From contig NC_092363.1 in NCBI RefSeq assembly GCF_030848805.1, forward strand, positions 11,018,886 through 11,082,885: 64,000 bases of DNA, in the 5' to 3' direction. The notes beneath the pieces are model-generated. The model saw only the letters and a list, made by a program, of their open reading frames with translations, made no database searches and was not told where the DNA came from. Both the position numbers and the translations under genes were made by a program. The DNA is from Temnothorax longispinosus (taxonomy: Eukaryota; Arthropoda; Insecta; Hymenoptera; Formicidae). This document shows positions 42,334 to 53,846 of the stretch, piece by piece. Position 1 is the first letter of the stretch. Each line of letters starts with the position of its first letter.

Positions 42334-43353
42334 CCCTTATGAAAATGTGCCCTTCATTGCCATTAAAAAATGCCATTGAATTTCCATTGTTTCAGACGCA
42401 ATGGAAATGAAGGCATTTTTGCCAAAGATAAAAAGTTCCACACAAAATCCCATTGGTATTGCTATTGGTATTGCCACTAGTTTTGCCGTTGGTATTGCCA
42501 TTGGTATTGCCATTAGTATTGTCATTGGTATTAACATTGGCAATACCAATGGGATTTTGTGTGGAAATTTTTATCTTTGGCAAAAATGCCTTTATTTCCA
42601 TTGCGTCTGAAACAATAAGAATTCAATGGCATTTTAATAAATAATATTATTTTGTCTTTAATATAAATGCCTTCATTTCCCATTGCCTTTGGTTCAACGG
42701 ACAATCTAATAGGAGCTCTTGCCTTAGGCGATTAGCGCCTGAAAATATCTGCCTCGGTGTCCCGTAGGGGGTCTCATACATATACCAGTCCGTGCCGAAC
42801 CTTGAATTTGAGAAAATGCATGAACGATGCGACGCCTAGCGCCGTCGATGCGAACTGCCGGTAATACAGTTACCGCGCGGGCGTGATGATGATGCATGTA
42901 CCACTGGTGGCGCGAACCGCCACATTTACCATTGACGAATTTCCATTACAATTCACACTGAACAAATTGGCTGAAGGTAGAAAAATTCTATTCAAATTTT
43001 ATCCTTCATGAGTCATTGGCAGTTTCCATTACGCCTGTATGGAAAAGGTTGTCATTCGAATCTTGCCATTGTGTTTCCATTCATCTTATTGCCACTATTT
43101 TCCATTAACTTTTCCATATAATTCGCATTGCAAGTTCCATACACAAGTTTTAACCTTCATAAGCCATTAGCAGTTTCCATTACGCCTGTATGGAAAAAGT
43201 TGTCATTCGAATCTTGCCATTGCGTTTCCATTCATCTTATTGCCACTCAATATTTTCCATTAACTTTTCCATATAATTTGCATTGCAACTGTAGGGCAAC
43301 CATACATTCCCACTGACCGCCATTGAGCACTCAAGGGCACATTTTCATAAGGG
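42334..43353. mobile_element. nonautonomous DNA element 'B', 1,020 bp
   Basis: Perfect 19-bp terminal inverted repeats CCCTTATGAAAATGTGCCC. The other arm holds the empty site, showing a 2-bp AT duplication and dating the insertion after arm formation. Inside are repeated TTGCCATT/TTTCCATT motifs, a palindrome (42391-42620), and a GC-rich core (42710-42924) shared in inverse orientation with element 'A'. Confidence 0.85.
42391..42620. repeat. palindrome around a GGTATTGCC array
   Basis: Arms of about 75 bp (CAGACGCAATGGAAATGAAGG... and its inverse) around about ten short GGTATTGCC-like units. Confidence 0.85.
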
Positions 43354-43398
43354 ATACTACTACATACATTACATACATATATATATATTTATATGTAC

Positions 43399-45565
43399 TG
43401 TGACGTTGCGGCTCGCCGCAACGTCGCGGCGCCCCGCCGCCGTCACAAGGCGCGAAATTTCGCGCCCAGGGACGGACCAGGGAGGCAACGACGAGATCTC
43501 CAGGGGTCGTATTTAATCGCGTTTCCGCATTCTGATTACCTTCTTTTGTTTTTATGCAATGTAATACGCGCGGCACCTCACCCACACCACGGCAAACCTT
43601 CGAGGGAGTATTTGGCGAAGGAAATCAAGGACGATCGATAGCCAAGGAGGGGTGGCAAACGCGGAAGCAGCAGAGATCGCAGGCTGGCGAGAGCAACGCG
43701 GCAGGCGGGCGGCACGTGCGGCAGCGACGGACGAGGCCGCCGATAGCGGGGCCCCAAGCGCTTGGGTAAACACCCGGCTTCAGCAAATGATCTCCACAAA
43801 ACACCGACCCACGGGGTGGCTGGCCACCGCTTCAGGGTCAAACCGGAGGCACACCGGCACGAGCGAAGTTCCGTCCGCCGCTAAGGACAAAAATTTGAGG
43901 AGTCGCACGCCGCCGAGGGACCGTTGCCCGCTCCCGAAGGATCTCGTATCGACAGCACTGCGCCGGGACACCGCGGGCTTGCAAGCTCGCGCCCGATTGG
44001 CTCGCGCGCCCCTCAGGAAGGGGTACCGTATCGATTCCGCAATCGAGCGGGTTTAGCGTTTCACTCTCTGGTCGTCCGTCGGCGAGATACGTTTTCTAAG
44101 ATACGCAATAGCCACCCCGAGTCGGGTATTTCGATCGTTGTCTGGCGGATCGAGGATCGTTGGTGGAAGGTGACGGCGAGGAGCCCAGGAGGAGGCGTAT
44201 CACCGGTGAGGTTGCCCGTAAATCGCGATATGTGAAGCCACGACACCGCCCTCCGGTGCACGCTCTCGCTCGGGATAACGCATGTCAAGATCGAGTGTAA
44301 TTTCGCGATCGATAACGAGAGCGAAGGGCCTCGGGATGGTATCGTGGCCGCGGAACCGTGGTACAAGCGTTATGGCGAATCCCTGGAGGTCGCGATAGGC
44401 GTTAATGAGTTCGATGTCGCGAGTATATTGCGTTGTCCTCGCGACCTTGGTGTACGGCCGCCTACGGGCCGGTATTTCGTCAATTGCGTTACCGTTTCTT
44501 CGCGTCGGGAAATTCTTGTGTTCGAGCGTCGGTGTTAGCGTATCGATTTGTGTTCGGATCTCGTTATTACGGGTGGATAATTGTGCTCTCGCGTTGAGAC
44601 ACGTTGCGTCCGGTATTACTTGCGTACGTCCTATGGCGTCCCTGCTCGCGACCACCTCGAATTTTGCGTTGGGACGTCGATGGCATTGTTAATTGCGGTC
44701 GAATGTCGTTCCCGCCGATTGATTAATTATGTTAGACTTGTACTCGCGTTAAGAAATTACCGGCGTTCACACGTTTCGTGCGTTTAGATGTTACTTGCGT
44801 AGTTCTTCATGGCGTTCCGTGGTTATTAGCGATATCGCGACTCTAGTATGTCGCGTTGACCGGTATTCCGCCTCATTGGAGAACCGCATTAATCCAGTAT
44901 TTTGCGTTAGTTATCGTATTCTTTGTCTGGTTAAATGACTCGGCGCCTCCCCGTTGCGCCCGAGCGGAATCACTCGCGTAGGTTAAGATATCATTGCGAC
45001 AGAGTTTTCGTACGGTTTTCGACTCGAATTATTAATTGTTTGAGAATAGCGCCTTCAGCGTGTTTATTAGAGACTCAAATAATACTCCGTGGGTGTCTCG
45101 CGTCCGCCTTAATATTATTTCTGTTAGATGAATCCAGACACCCCGCCACCGGCTATTCTTGATTTATTTATTGAATTTATCTTGTGTTTGATCGAAGCCG
45201 GATGGATAAACGTTGTTATTTTCTCGACAACCCGTACTCAATAAATGTTATTTTCTTTGTTATCTGACTGAGTATGAAATTAACGTGTCACCCCGCCGAA
45301 TATCGCGCTGCCCTTCATTAACCCCGCCCGTGATTAGGTCAAGCTAGCCGATTCCACGCACCTCCACACTTCGTTTTGCGTCTCGTTTAGGTTTTCGCGA
45401 TTTCGTGGACGCAAATGTACGCGTCTGGCGCCCAACATTCGGAACATTTCGTGGAGTATCGGAGGTGCGAGGAAATCACTGGAGAGGCCAACCATCCCGC
45501 TCTCCTAAGTCCTTTTGATCCGGCACACGTCCCGGAGCGGTCCGGGAGTGCAAAAAGTCGTGACA
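43399..45565 (+). mobile_element. LTR-type insertion, probably a solo LTR, about 2.2 kb
   Basis: It starts TGTGACGTTGCGG and ends AGTCGTGACA, with GTAC on both sides (43395-43398 and 45566-45569) as a 4-bp target duplication. It is GC-rich, with AATAAA near 45240 and TGGCGCCCAAC near 45425, a primer-site-like sequence. No coding region is supported; ORFs here are short and frameless. A diverged inverted copy of its last 260 bp lies at 47058-47319. Whether it is a true LTR or a shortened element with leader is open. Confidence 0.5.
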
Positions 45566-46915
45566 GTACATACATTCATATGTACTATGACGACAACGAC
45601 GATGTCCTCACGGTCTCGCCGGCCGTGGAGGAGCGCGCTGTTGCTTGTTCTTACTACTTGATCTCTTAAAAATCTTTCAAACTCGCGATCAAACCTTCAG
45701 AAACCCAGATGGTAGCTCGACCAAACAATTTCTCAAGATATGGGCGCCAGGTGCGATTTCTCGCACCACGATACTCTAAATCTCAGTACGCATAGTCTCT
45801 CAGACGTGAGTCTAATCGAGGAATCGTAGTTGGAGGCAGAAAGAGAGCGTAACGCAATTAACACATCCGATTAACAGCAAACAGAGAAAAATCTATTTAT
45901 ATAATGCAGATAACATGTGGAAGGAGGTAGGCGTGTTCCACGGCGAACAAGCAGAATCCGAGGTAAGCGTCCCGTGTCACCCCACGAGCGCGATACTCAT
46001 TCCGTCGCCGAATTGCACAGCAATTCTCATCAGTTTCGTACATTAATAATTCCCGACATAAACCGTAACGAATTCTACCCTGTCCGCGAGATAACCGAGG
46101 GTGTATCAAGACGATACAGAGCGGTACGGCGGGTTGCCCATTCGAGCAGGCGCGCATGGTCGTTCACAATTGCGTTGACTTCGGTGCATCACCTATAATC
46201 ACTCGCATATCTTTTTTACAATAAAATGGACTTTGTAGCGCCCGAAGTTGGAATACAAGTGTGACGGATTTCCGTAGCAGTAACGTTAAAACAGAAGTCG
46301 AGATGACAATACAGGTTATGAAATAAATTTTATTAAGAAAACGAAAGACATCTTCTCTCTTACGAAAAAAGCTCGTACCATAGTCCATCATAATTATTAT
46401 ATATTATAATTTTATTACTTAAATTATTTTTTGCACACAATGTTTATGCACAAGACAAAAGTCAGCAATTAGTATACGTGTGCAAATTTAAATTATAAGT
46501 CGGCTAATAAATTTCATTCAATGTAAGTTTAAATAATGGCAGAAATCACTATTAACAAATCTTACAATATTCATTTTGTTTAATTAATAAATAATTTATC
46601 ATTAAATTGATAATCAATTTAATATATCAATACTAATGAACATTATATAATTCTTTATATAAATGATGCTGCTGTATCTTAAAAATCTTAATCTTAATCT
46701 CATAAACAAGAGGTTTATTAGTATAAAATACACATTTTAAATATGATGCTAATAAATAGTTTATATAAGGCAAATTATCATAATATTTAATGAATACTTT
46801 TCAGTAATAAATTCCTTGTAGATTTAAATGAGATTCAGTAGCATTATTTACATAAAGATGCTTATTAGCATCAGTATATTGAATTAATTATTAATGTTAA
46901 TGATGAAATATCAAT
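45566..46915. other. spacer without supported genes
   Basis: 45580-46250 is mid-GC and contains ATGGGCGCCAGGTGCG, related to the inverse primer-like motif of the neighbouring LTR. It may be a further decayed LTR piece. 46400-46915 is AT-rich. Confidence 0.35.
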
Positions 46916-47034
46916 AATCTGAAATAAATGTTGTTAGACATAAGATCCGCTGATAATCGTTTTTATCATTATAAATAACGATGGTAACGGTTATCAACGG
47001 ATCTCGTGCCTAATAACATTTATTTCAGATTATT
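46916..47034. mobile_element. small hairpin MITE
   Basis: Arms 46916-46960 and about 46990-47034 (AATCTGAAATAAATGTTGTT and its near-inverse), followed by a (TA)n run. Confidence 0.7.
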
Positions 47035-47057
47035 AATATATATATATATATATATAT

Positions 47058-47319
47058 TGTCACGTCTTTTTCACTCCCGGAGCGGTCCGGGCCGTGTGAC
47101 GGTTCAAAAGGGGAAGGAGAGAAGGATGATAGGCCTCTTCAGCAGTTCTCTCGCACCCCCGACACTCCACTAACCGAATTCTATTGTTGGGCGCCAGACG
47201 CGTGAATTCGCGTCCGCGAAATCGCGAGAAACTAAAGAGAGAGACGCAAGACGAAATAAGTCGGTGTGCGAGGAATCGGCTAGCTCGACCTAATAGCAGA
47301 GCGCGCCCTCAGAAAAGAT
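47058..47319 (-). mobile_element. inverted, truncated copy of the LTR end
   Basis: TGTCACG...CTCCCGGAGCGGTCCGGG and GTTGGGCGCCAGACGCG match, inverted and diverged, the last 260 bp of 43399-45565. The foldback element interrupts it at 47320. Confidence 0.65.
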
Positions 47320-48463
47320 GGTAATTATGCAGTATATGGGACCACCCTCCGATGACCTTGACCTTGATATATGTTGTCAAGGTCACCCTTCTGAGTGACC
47401 TTCAGAAGGTTTTAGCCCTCGGTCATTGTTCGTTAAAAAGTTATAAACAAAAAAAGTTTGAAAAATACAGCAGCTATTTTGAGTATTGGAAGGCATAAAT
47501 GACTAATATATACGTGTGTGTGCCCTGCTTTAAAGAAAATCACAACTTCTATAAAGCAGGACATACACACATGTGTGTGTGCCCTGCTTTAAAGAAAATC
47601 ACAACTTCTATAACTTTATATGCTTTACCAAAACACAACATTTAAAGCAGTAAATTGTTGATAAATTGAAGTCTTTTTGTTAAAGCAGAGAATACTTTAT
47701 TTTGCGAAAAAGTCGCTGCTTTACCAAAACACAACATTTAAAGCAGTAAATTGTTGATAAATTGAAGTCTTTTTGTTAAAGCAGAGAATACTTACATGGG
47801 TTAGATGACGCGCTTTAAACAGTTGAATACTTTTAAAGCGCGTCATCTAACCCATGTGGCATCTCGCATATTAACTTTCCACGCATGAAAAGTTCACGCA
47901 TACACTTTCCACGCGAACCGAGGTTCACGCACACCCTCCCACCCGAAAGCAGGGGGGGGTGTGCGTGAACCTCGGTTCGCGTAAAAAGTGTATGCGTGAA
48001 CTATTTCGGGGCTACCGCACCTCCCCCGAAAGCAAGGGGAGGGTGTGCGTGAACCTCGGTTCGCGTGGAAAGTGTATGCGTGAACTATTTCGGGACTACC
48101 GCACCTCCCCCGAAAGCAGGGGGGGGTGGTGTGCGTGAACCTCGGTTCGCGTAAAAAGTGTATGCGTGAACTATTTCGGGACTACCGCACCTCCCCCGAA
48201 AGCAGGGGGAGGTGTGCGTAAACCTCGGTTTGCGTGCACATGAAAAGTGTATGCGTGAACTATTTCGACATATATATTAGTCATTTATGCCTTCCAATAC
48301 TCAAAATAGCTGCTGTATTTTTCAAACTTTTTTTGTTTATAACTTTTTAACGAACAATGACCGAGGGCTAAAACCTTCTGAAGGTCACTCAGAAGGGTGA
48401 CCTTGACAACATATGTCAAGGTCAAGGTCATCGGAGGGTGGTCCCCTATACTGCATAATTACC
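47320..48463. mobile_element. foldback element with 200-bp terminal inverted repeats
   Basis: Arms 47320-47516 and about 48267-48463 begin GGTAATTATGCAGTATA and contain a tandem GACCTTGACCTTGA segment and GAGTATTGGAAGGCATAAAT. The interior holds further palindromes (AAAGCAGGACATACACAC; GGGTTAGATGACGCGCTTTA), a duplicated 95-bp unit and a four-copy GC-rich repeat. No coding capacity. Confidence 0.85.
47940..48265. repeat. four-copy repeat of about 87 bp inside the foldback element
   Basis: Each unit reads GTGCGTGAACCTCGGTTCGC, then GTGTATGCGTGAACTATTTC, then CTACCGCACCTCCCCCGAAA, with G-run length variation. Confidence 0.85.
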
Positions 48464-48465
48464 TA

Positions 48466-48672
48466 AAACAATATTGAGATTAAATTAATAATTCCTATTC
48501 TCTTCTCTCGAATAAAATAAGATTGACTTAATATCTTGAGACAAAAATATATAAATTTAAGCTTATATATTCTTGCGTTTAGACTAATCTTCACGCGACG
48601 TTATAACTTATAACAATCTTATTTTATTCGAGAGAAGAGAATAAGAATTATTGATTTAATCTCAATATTGTT
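48466..48672. mobile_element. MITE with 60-bp inverted ends
   Basis: AACAATATTGAGATTAAATT and its inverse, with a shared CTTCTCTCGAATAAAATAAG block. It directly abuts the foldback element. Confidence 0.8.
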
Positions 48673-48926
48673 TCATAACGCGCGATGTTAGAGCCATAAT
48701 ATTAGGCGCGATCCGCGCGACGGCCGCGCGCCGCGAAACGCCTAAGATGCATCTGTATGTAATGTATGTAGTAGTATAACACAACATATGTATGTATGTA
48801 TGTAACGTAATATAATGTAGTAGTATGAATGTATGTATATATGTACGTATATGTATAATGGAAGGAATATTAATCAAGCATATCTTTATATTTTATATTA
48901 TAAACATTTATTCAATAAAAAATTTT

Positions 48927-49538
48927 TTATACAATATTTTCATTTATTACTTCCCTAAACATTTTGTTCCTAAAATACGGCATATCGTTCTGAGTAAATG
49001 TAATTTTTTTATTTGCACAGATATATTCGGCGAACATACAGGAGAATACCCCACAATCGCTACCGTTCATCTGTTGTGGAATGTTCTTGGCGGATTGAAA
49101 TTTCCAATCACTCATATCATAAGATTGTTTCTTTTTATCAAGACTCTCATCTTGTAAATATAGTTTTAGCGTAGCCAGACATTGCGGATTATCATTGCCC
49201 AACCTGTCGTAATAAACAATCGTTTTATCGCGGAAATCTACTATTGACATACACCAGTGAACGTTCAGATGTATAGGGATAATAATAAGATCCTGCGCAA
49301 ATATGTCCACCTTCCTGGTCCATCGCTTCAGAGACGAGTGACCGCTCGACAGAAGTTTCGGGTAAAAGAACGTGTTCATCGCGTGTACTTTCGGATACTT
49401 GTTCGAAGATGTACCTCTGGCGATCAGCAAATTCATATAAAAATTAATAACTTCGTCGTTGAGCCAATTTAAGCCGACCAGAGTGTGAAGATCCTTTTGC
49501 GTGAGCTTCAGCCCGAAACCTTCCACAACCACCGCCAT
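48927..49538 (-). CDS. SENP1-like Ulp1 cysteine protease, right copy
   Basis: Same 203 residues as the left copy, with the triad and oxyanion Gln intact. The only protein change seen is Glu for Lys near the C-terminus. Maintenance of two intact copies contrasts with the decayed integrase. Confidence 0.85.
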   Translation of the reverse strand: MAVVVEGFGLKLTQKDLHTLVGLNWLNDEVINFYMNLLIARGTSSNKYPKVHAMNTFFYPKLLSSGHSSLKRWTRKVDIFAQDLIIIPIHLNVHWCMSIVDFRDKTIVYYDRLGNDNPQCLATLKLYLQDESLDKKKQSYDMSDWKFQSAKNIPQQMNGSDCGVFSCMFAEYICANKKITFTQNDMPYFRNKMFREVINENIV

Positions 49539-49778
49539 ACTGTGGAAACCCTTGGCAAAAAAAGTATGGTGTTATAAATATATGGTGTCACAAAAAGTAT
49601 GCCACATCACATTTCAATAATTTCAAATAATAATAATTTGCACATTTACCAGCTGAATTGCCGCACAGATGATTCGCTGCACATAGATTGTTAACTGTTT
49701 CGATCCCTGCACACAGATTTTAACTGTTTCGATTGCTGCCCACAGATTTTAAATGTCTCAATCAATGCACAGATGTAT

Positions 49779-49989
49779 CACCGAGGTGTTTAAGCTCTCA
49801 AATCATATTACTGTGGCTTGATGCATCCCTCGTTATATATCCTTTGCTTTCTCTGTCGCTCCAACTGAATCTTGAAAGATCATTTTTTTATCTGTTTTGC
49901 ATTTCTTCCTTTGTCTCACGTACTGCGTCGCAAAAAAATAGTATGAAATAGATACGTCTACGCAATAACAGCCCCCTTCTTCAAGAAAA
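49779..49989 (-). promoter_or_regulatory. TATA promoter of the Ulp1 gene, right copy
   Basis: Inverse of 41120-41330, with TATA at 49839-49833 and the same conserved blocks. Confidence 0.6.
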
Positions 49990-50266
49990 AAATGTGTTTA
50001 TGGCACCACGATGAACACGAAACTCACAATAGTAGATAACGTATTATATTAGAAAGGATATTAATAAAGATATCGTATATGTATTTCAAACATTTTATAT
50101 GTTGCATACGTCTTACATATTTTTATACATTGGATATTTTGTATTTAATATTTTTTTAAATAGTTTTTTTACATAGTTTTTTCAAATGCTTTAAAACTAC
50201 AATCTGCACGAATTAAATAACATTGTTCTTGTGTATCCAAGAGTTGTGTGATCCATCGAATCCCAG

Positions 50267-51154
50267 CTATTTCACGTAAACCTCGTCGCCCCTTCTGCCC
50301 GGTACTTTCTCCACGAGATACACGTCAGGATAAGTCGCGCGATGCAACTCGTACTCGTAGAACGCTCCAGCGACGGATTTTCCACGATAGTCCTCGAGTA
50401 GATAGGTTACGGGATTGGTACGCTGCACTTTAACGATCTTAAACACCTCGGTGGTCCAATTCGGCGTGTAACCCTTCTCGAAAATTGTCTTGTATTTGCT
50501 GACGCGTACCGAGTCGCCCGCTTTGAACATTGCCGGGCCCGCGATCTTTATCGCGCTGTACACCGTAGCCAAGAGTCTTTCGGCGATCGCGGGGGTAACG
50601 TGGACGGGTCGCATGCCGATCGTTCGATGCTTGCTCGCGTTGTAATCCGACACGAGTCACGGCAAGGCGTCGACCCACTTGTAATTTCCATTGAGCGTAA
50701 ACATCTTCCACATATTGTTTTTTAACGTGCGATTGGATCGCTCGACGACCGATGCCTTCATCACCGAATACGTGGAATAATGATTGATGTCGTGTTTTCT
50801 CACGAGACGTTGCACGTCGGTGTTGTAAAATTCCTTCCCCATGTCGGTTTGTAGATTACTAGGGCACCTCTCGCTATCTCAAATTATCTCAGCGATAGCG
50901 TCAGCTGTCTCGCTGCCACCTTTACCCTTGAGCGGCACGGCGCACGCGTACTTGCTCAACACATCGATGACGGTGAGTATGTAGTGGTAACCTCCGTTGA
51001 AACGCGAGTACGGGCGCATCTCGACGATATCAGCTTGCCACAGATCGTCGTACCCTCTGCGGGGAAAATTTCTTCTCGCCGGTGCGTGCAATTCGTCCAC
51101 CAACCGTCGCTTTTCGATATTTTTATCCACATCGGTCGATTTTAACGGTCTCAT
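50267..51154 (-). pseudogene. DDE integrase with two in-frame TGA stops, right copy
   Basis: Same frame, catalytic residues and TGA positions as the left copy (stops at 50881-50879 and 50659-50657). The reading pieces are identical. Confidence 0.8.
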
Positions 51155-51342
51155 GTTTCGTTGTCGCCGTTTCTGCTTCTAGTGCATCGTTCGTAGCAGT
51201 TTCTGAACAGTTCATAACCGCTTCTGAACAGTTCGTAACCGCTTCTGAACCATTCGTGAATCGTTTGACAGCCGTTCGACAATCGTTCCTGAATCGTTCG
51301 TTGTCGTTCGTCGTCGTCAGTTAACTGCTTCTTACCACTCAT
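51151..51342 (-). CDS. repeat-encoded ORF, 63 residues
   Basis: Starts MSGKKQLTDDDER and continues the degenerate repeat (SGYELFRSGYELFRNCY). The left arm has one extra A and loses this frame. It may be the start of the integrase gene or a repeat artefact. Confidence 0.3.
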   Translation of the reverse strand: MSGKKQLTDDDERQRTIQERLSNGCQTIHEWFRSGYELFRSGYELFRNCYERCTRSRNGDNET

Positions 51343-51607
51343 CGTCGTCGTCGTCGACGTTCTTTAGCCGTTTGTAGCCTTTCCTGTCTCCGCGTAGTTC
51401 GCAGCTGTTTCTAAACCGCGCGTAATCGTTTCTGAGCCGTTTTTGAACCGTTCGACAACCGTCCGACAATCGTTCTTGAACCGTTAGACAGCCGTCCGAC
51501 AACCGTTCTCGAGTCGTTCGTTGCTGTTCGTCGCCGTCGTTAATTAACCGTTGCCTCACTTCACTCGTCGCCTTTCGATAGTCGTTTCTGCTGAACCGTT
51601 TGTCCAT
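51332..51607 (-). CDS. repeat-built charged ORF, right copy
   Basis: Same 91-residue product as at 39501-39776. It overlaps the end of the fibre-like gene. Confidence 0.4.
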   Translation of the reverse strand: MDKRFSRNDYRKATSEVRQRLINDGDEQQRTTRERLSDGCLTVQERLSDGCRTVQKRLRNDYARFRNSCELRGDRKGYKRLKNVDDDDDEW

Positions 51608-51965
51608 TGTTGTTCGTTGTCGCGTCTGATTCAACGATATTCGCACGTCGAAGCTTGTTCACCGCAGCCTGTAACGCTCGCACGTCCTTCTCGAACGCGG
51701 TAAGCTTCTCGTCTGACTCTTTCCGTTGATCTGTCAAACTTTTAACGCACTGATCCACGTATAGTTTGTTAACCGCGTCATTGTCAGTCTCAGGTTGCGC
51801 TACGCGACGAATCTTTCGCGACCTTGCGTCAAAGTCCGTGGCGGTGCGACACAGAGCATTGTCGCGCACGAAATTTCTCACTAATAATCCGCTCCACCGA
51901 TGGTACGAAATGGCATTCGTCGCGTCTTCGTTGTGCTCGAACAATCCAAATTTATTGATCGGCAT
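51561..51965 (-). CDS. small fibre-like protein, right copy
   Basis: 134 residues. It has one extra Leu (TTA insertion near 51881) and CAG where the left copy has the TAG stop. The DNDAVNKLYVD motif is unchanged. Confidence 0.5.
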   Translation of the reverse strand: MPINKFGLFEHNEDATNAISYHRWSGLLVRNFVRDNALCRTATDFDARSRKIRRVAQPETDNDAVNKLYVDQCVKSLTDQRKESDEKLTAFEKDVRALQAAVNKLRRANIVESDATTNNNGQTVQQKRLSKGDE

Positions 51966-52000
51966 TTCGACGCCGATTGAACGGATCGCTGTCGCGCCGT

Positions 52001-53127
52001 TTAATTTATAATAAGCTCAGCCTCGCAAAGTTCCTCGATGATCAACGTGATCTCGTTATTGTGGGCATTGTTGCCAGCATGACGCGAAGCGTCGAGCAAT
52101 CGCAGACGATCCACCAGATCGTTGGGGTCATCCCAGTGCACGTAGTCGATTTTATTGTCGGTCAGCGTCATCGCGCGAGGCGCGAATAATCCCTTTCCGG
52201 ATTTTTTCTTCTTGGATTCGGTCGATATCAACGGTGAGATTACATATTGATACTTGTATCCCACGTTGCCCTTTATTCGCTCGCGAAGATCGTGCTTGAA
52301 TTTATGACCACTCGTTGTCAACAGTATGCTCCTGTACTTTTGCTTATCGTCCTCCGTGTAGATGTTGTCATTGGGTAATTTCTTAAAGATCAACTCGTAA
52401 ATACCGGGTGTGCCGGCGTATCGTACGCCGTCGATATAAATGTTATCCGCTTTGTCCACGTCAAAACGTTTATTACCGAGCATCAATTCATTCTTGCCGA
52501 GATAAACGCCGTACACTATGTCTATTGTTGGAATGGCGCCCAAAACCTCTGCGATGTAAATTCGGCTCAGTGGACCCAAGTGATCTTCCAACGAATCTAT
52601 AAACCATTTTCGACCCTCCGACGTTTGCAACCGATTATGAACAATCGTCCCGATCGAGTCGTCCGTGGTTTCGAAAACATTCACGGTTTCAAGAAATTCG
52701 GGACTTGTACGTTGCACGGTTCGCGTCGGTGTAGAGGTTATCGGTAGTACTATCGATCGTTTCGATTGATTAGATTTGCGCGGTGTCAATGAAAGATCCG
52801 ACCAGGAGTCTAATCGTTTCCTCTTTTCTTCGGCGTAGCATCCTCCTCCTCCTCCCCGAGCTGTTGAATGGATAGCGGTTCGATTTTCGTGTCAGCGACG
52901 CTCTCCGTCGGCTCCTCTTTTTTCACCGCGGTCAAGCTCGAGTTGTCGACGATCTTTTTCAGCGGCCCGATGAGGGGTTTAAAGTGCGTGTCCAACTCAA
53001 TGTCCTTCTCGATCTTACCGGTCTTCAAAGCGCGAAGTTTCTTGCGAATCGAATTACTCGTTTTCGCAATATCTTTCACTATCTTCTCACGCTCGCGAAT
53101 ATTCTCGCTCCCGTCGATCGCAGCCAT
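52001..53127 (-). pseudogene. unknown element protein, right copy, frameshifted
   Basis: ATG at 53127. A one-base deletion near 52820, in the AGAGAAAGAGG tract of the left copy, shifts the frame after residue 100 and a stop follows soon. The rest of the frame is open down to 52001. About 13 substitutions versus the left copy cluster at 52030-52310. Confidence 0.75.
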
Positions 53128-53846
53128 CGCGGGGAAAAAAACAAAGCAGAGTGTCAATCTCTCTCTGTAACGCTAACGTTGTTTCACCTTCGACGACGTA
53201 TCGGCGACGACTGACCGCTTTTGCGGTATCGCGAACATGTTAAATCCTTTTCTGTATCGGCTGTTCGAAAGCGCGCTGTCCTTGTCTCGCGTACGTCTGA
53301 CAGAGATAAAAGCAGTCGACGCATGGAAAGTCGTCACTTTCATCACTTTCATAGTCCGGTACCCACGAGCGATTATTGTCAAGCGTCATTTCTTCTTGCT
53401 CACTGTTATAAAAAAATAAAAATGTTTACGTCGCGAAAGCTAATGTTTGTATCGACGCTTCGCAATTCGTCTCGAATTCGCGATGTAGTAGAAATACGGA
53501 GCGAGAAAATGGGCTGGGCCGCGCTGTTGAACGGATAGCGGTTCCATTTTCGCGTCAGCGACGCTCTCCGTCGGCTCCTCTTTCTTCACCGCGGTCAAGC
53601 TCGAGTTGTCGACGATCTTCTTAAGCGGCCCGATGAGAGGTTTTAAAGTGCGTGTCCAACTCAATGTCCTTCTCAATCTTACCGGTCTTCAAAGCGCGAG
53701 GTTTCTTGCGAATCGAATTACTCGTTTGCGCAATATCTTTCACGATCTTCTCGCGCTCGCGAATATTCTCCCTCCCGTCGATCGCAGCCATCGCGGGGGA
53801 AAAAAAACAAAGCAGAGTGTCGATCTCTCTCTGTAACGCTAACGTT
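53128..53846 (-). pseudogene. duplicated ATPase end / unknown-gene start relic, right copy
   Basis: Inverse of 37272-37982 with the same internal deletion and filler. Confidence 0.8.

Larger units (their letters stand above)
36044..43377 (+). repeat. left arm of the giant inverted repeat (virus-like element)
   Basis: Mirror image of 48754-55070, with coordinate sum about 91109. It is interrupted by a 1,020-bp insertion (42334-43353) absent from the other arm. The last 24 matched bases resume at 43354-43377. It carries PLA2-like, ATPase, unknown, fibre-like, integrase and Ulp1 genes. Confidence 0.95.

Noticed and set aside
42334..43353. Tc1/mariner-type element with TA duplication
   Set aside because: The empty site in the other arm fits an AT duplication with ends at CCC/GGG; a TA reading would need an extra TA in the empty site.
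43399..45565. Protein-coding gene in the GC-rich spacer (for example ORFs at 43652-44056 and 44405-44692)
   Set aside because: Frames overlap on both strands without conserved motifs; GC-rich sequence lengthens ORFs by chance, and LTR-like ends enclose the segment.
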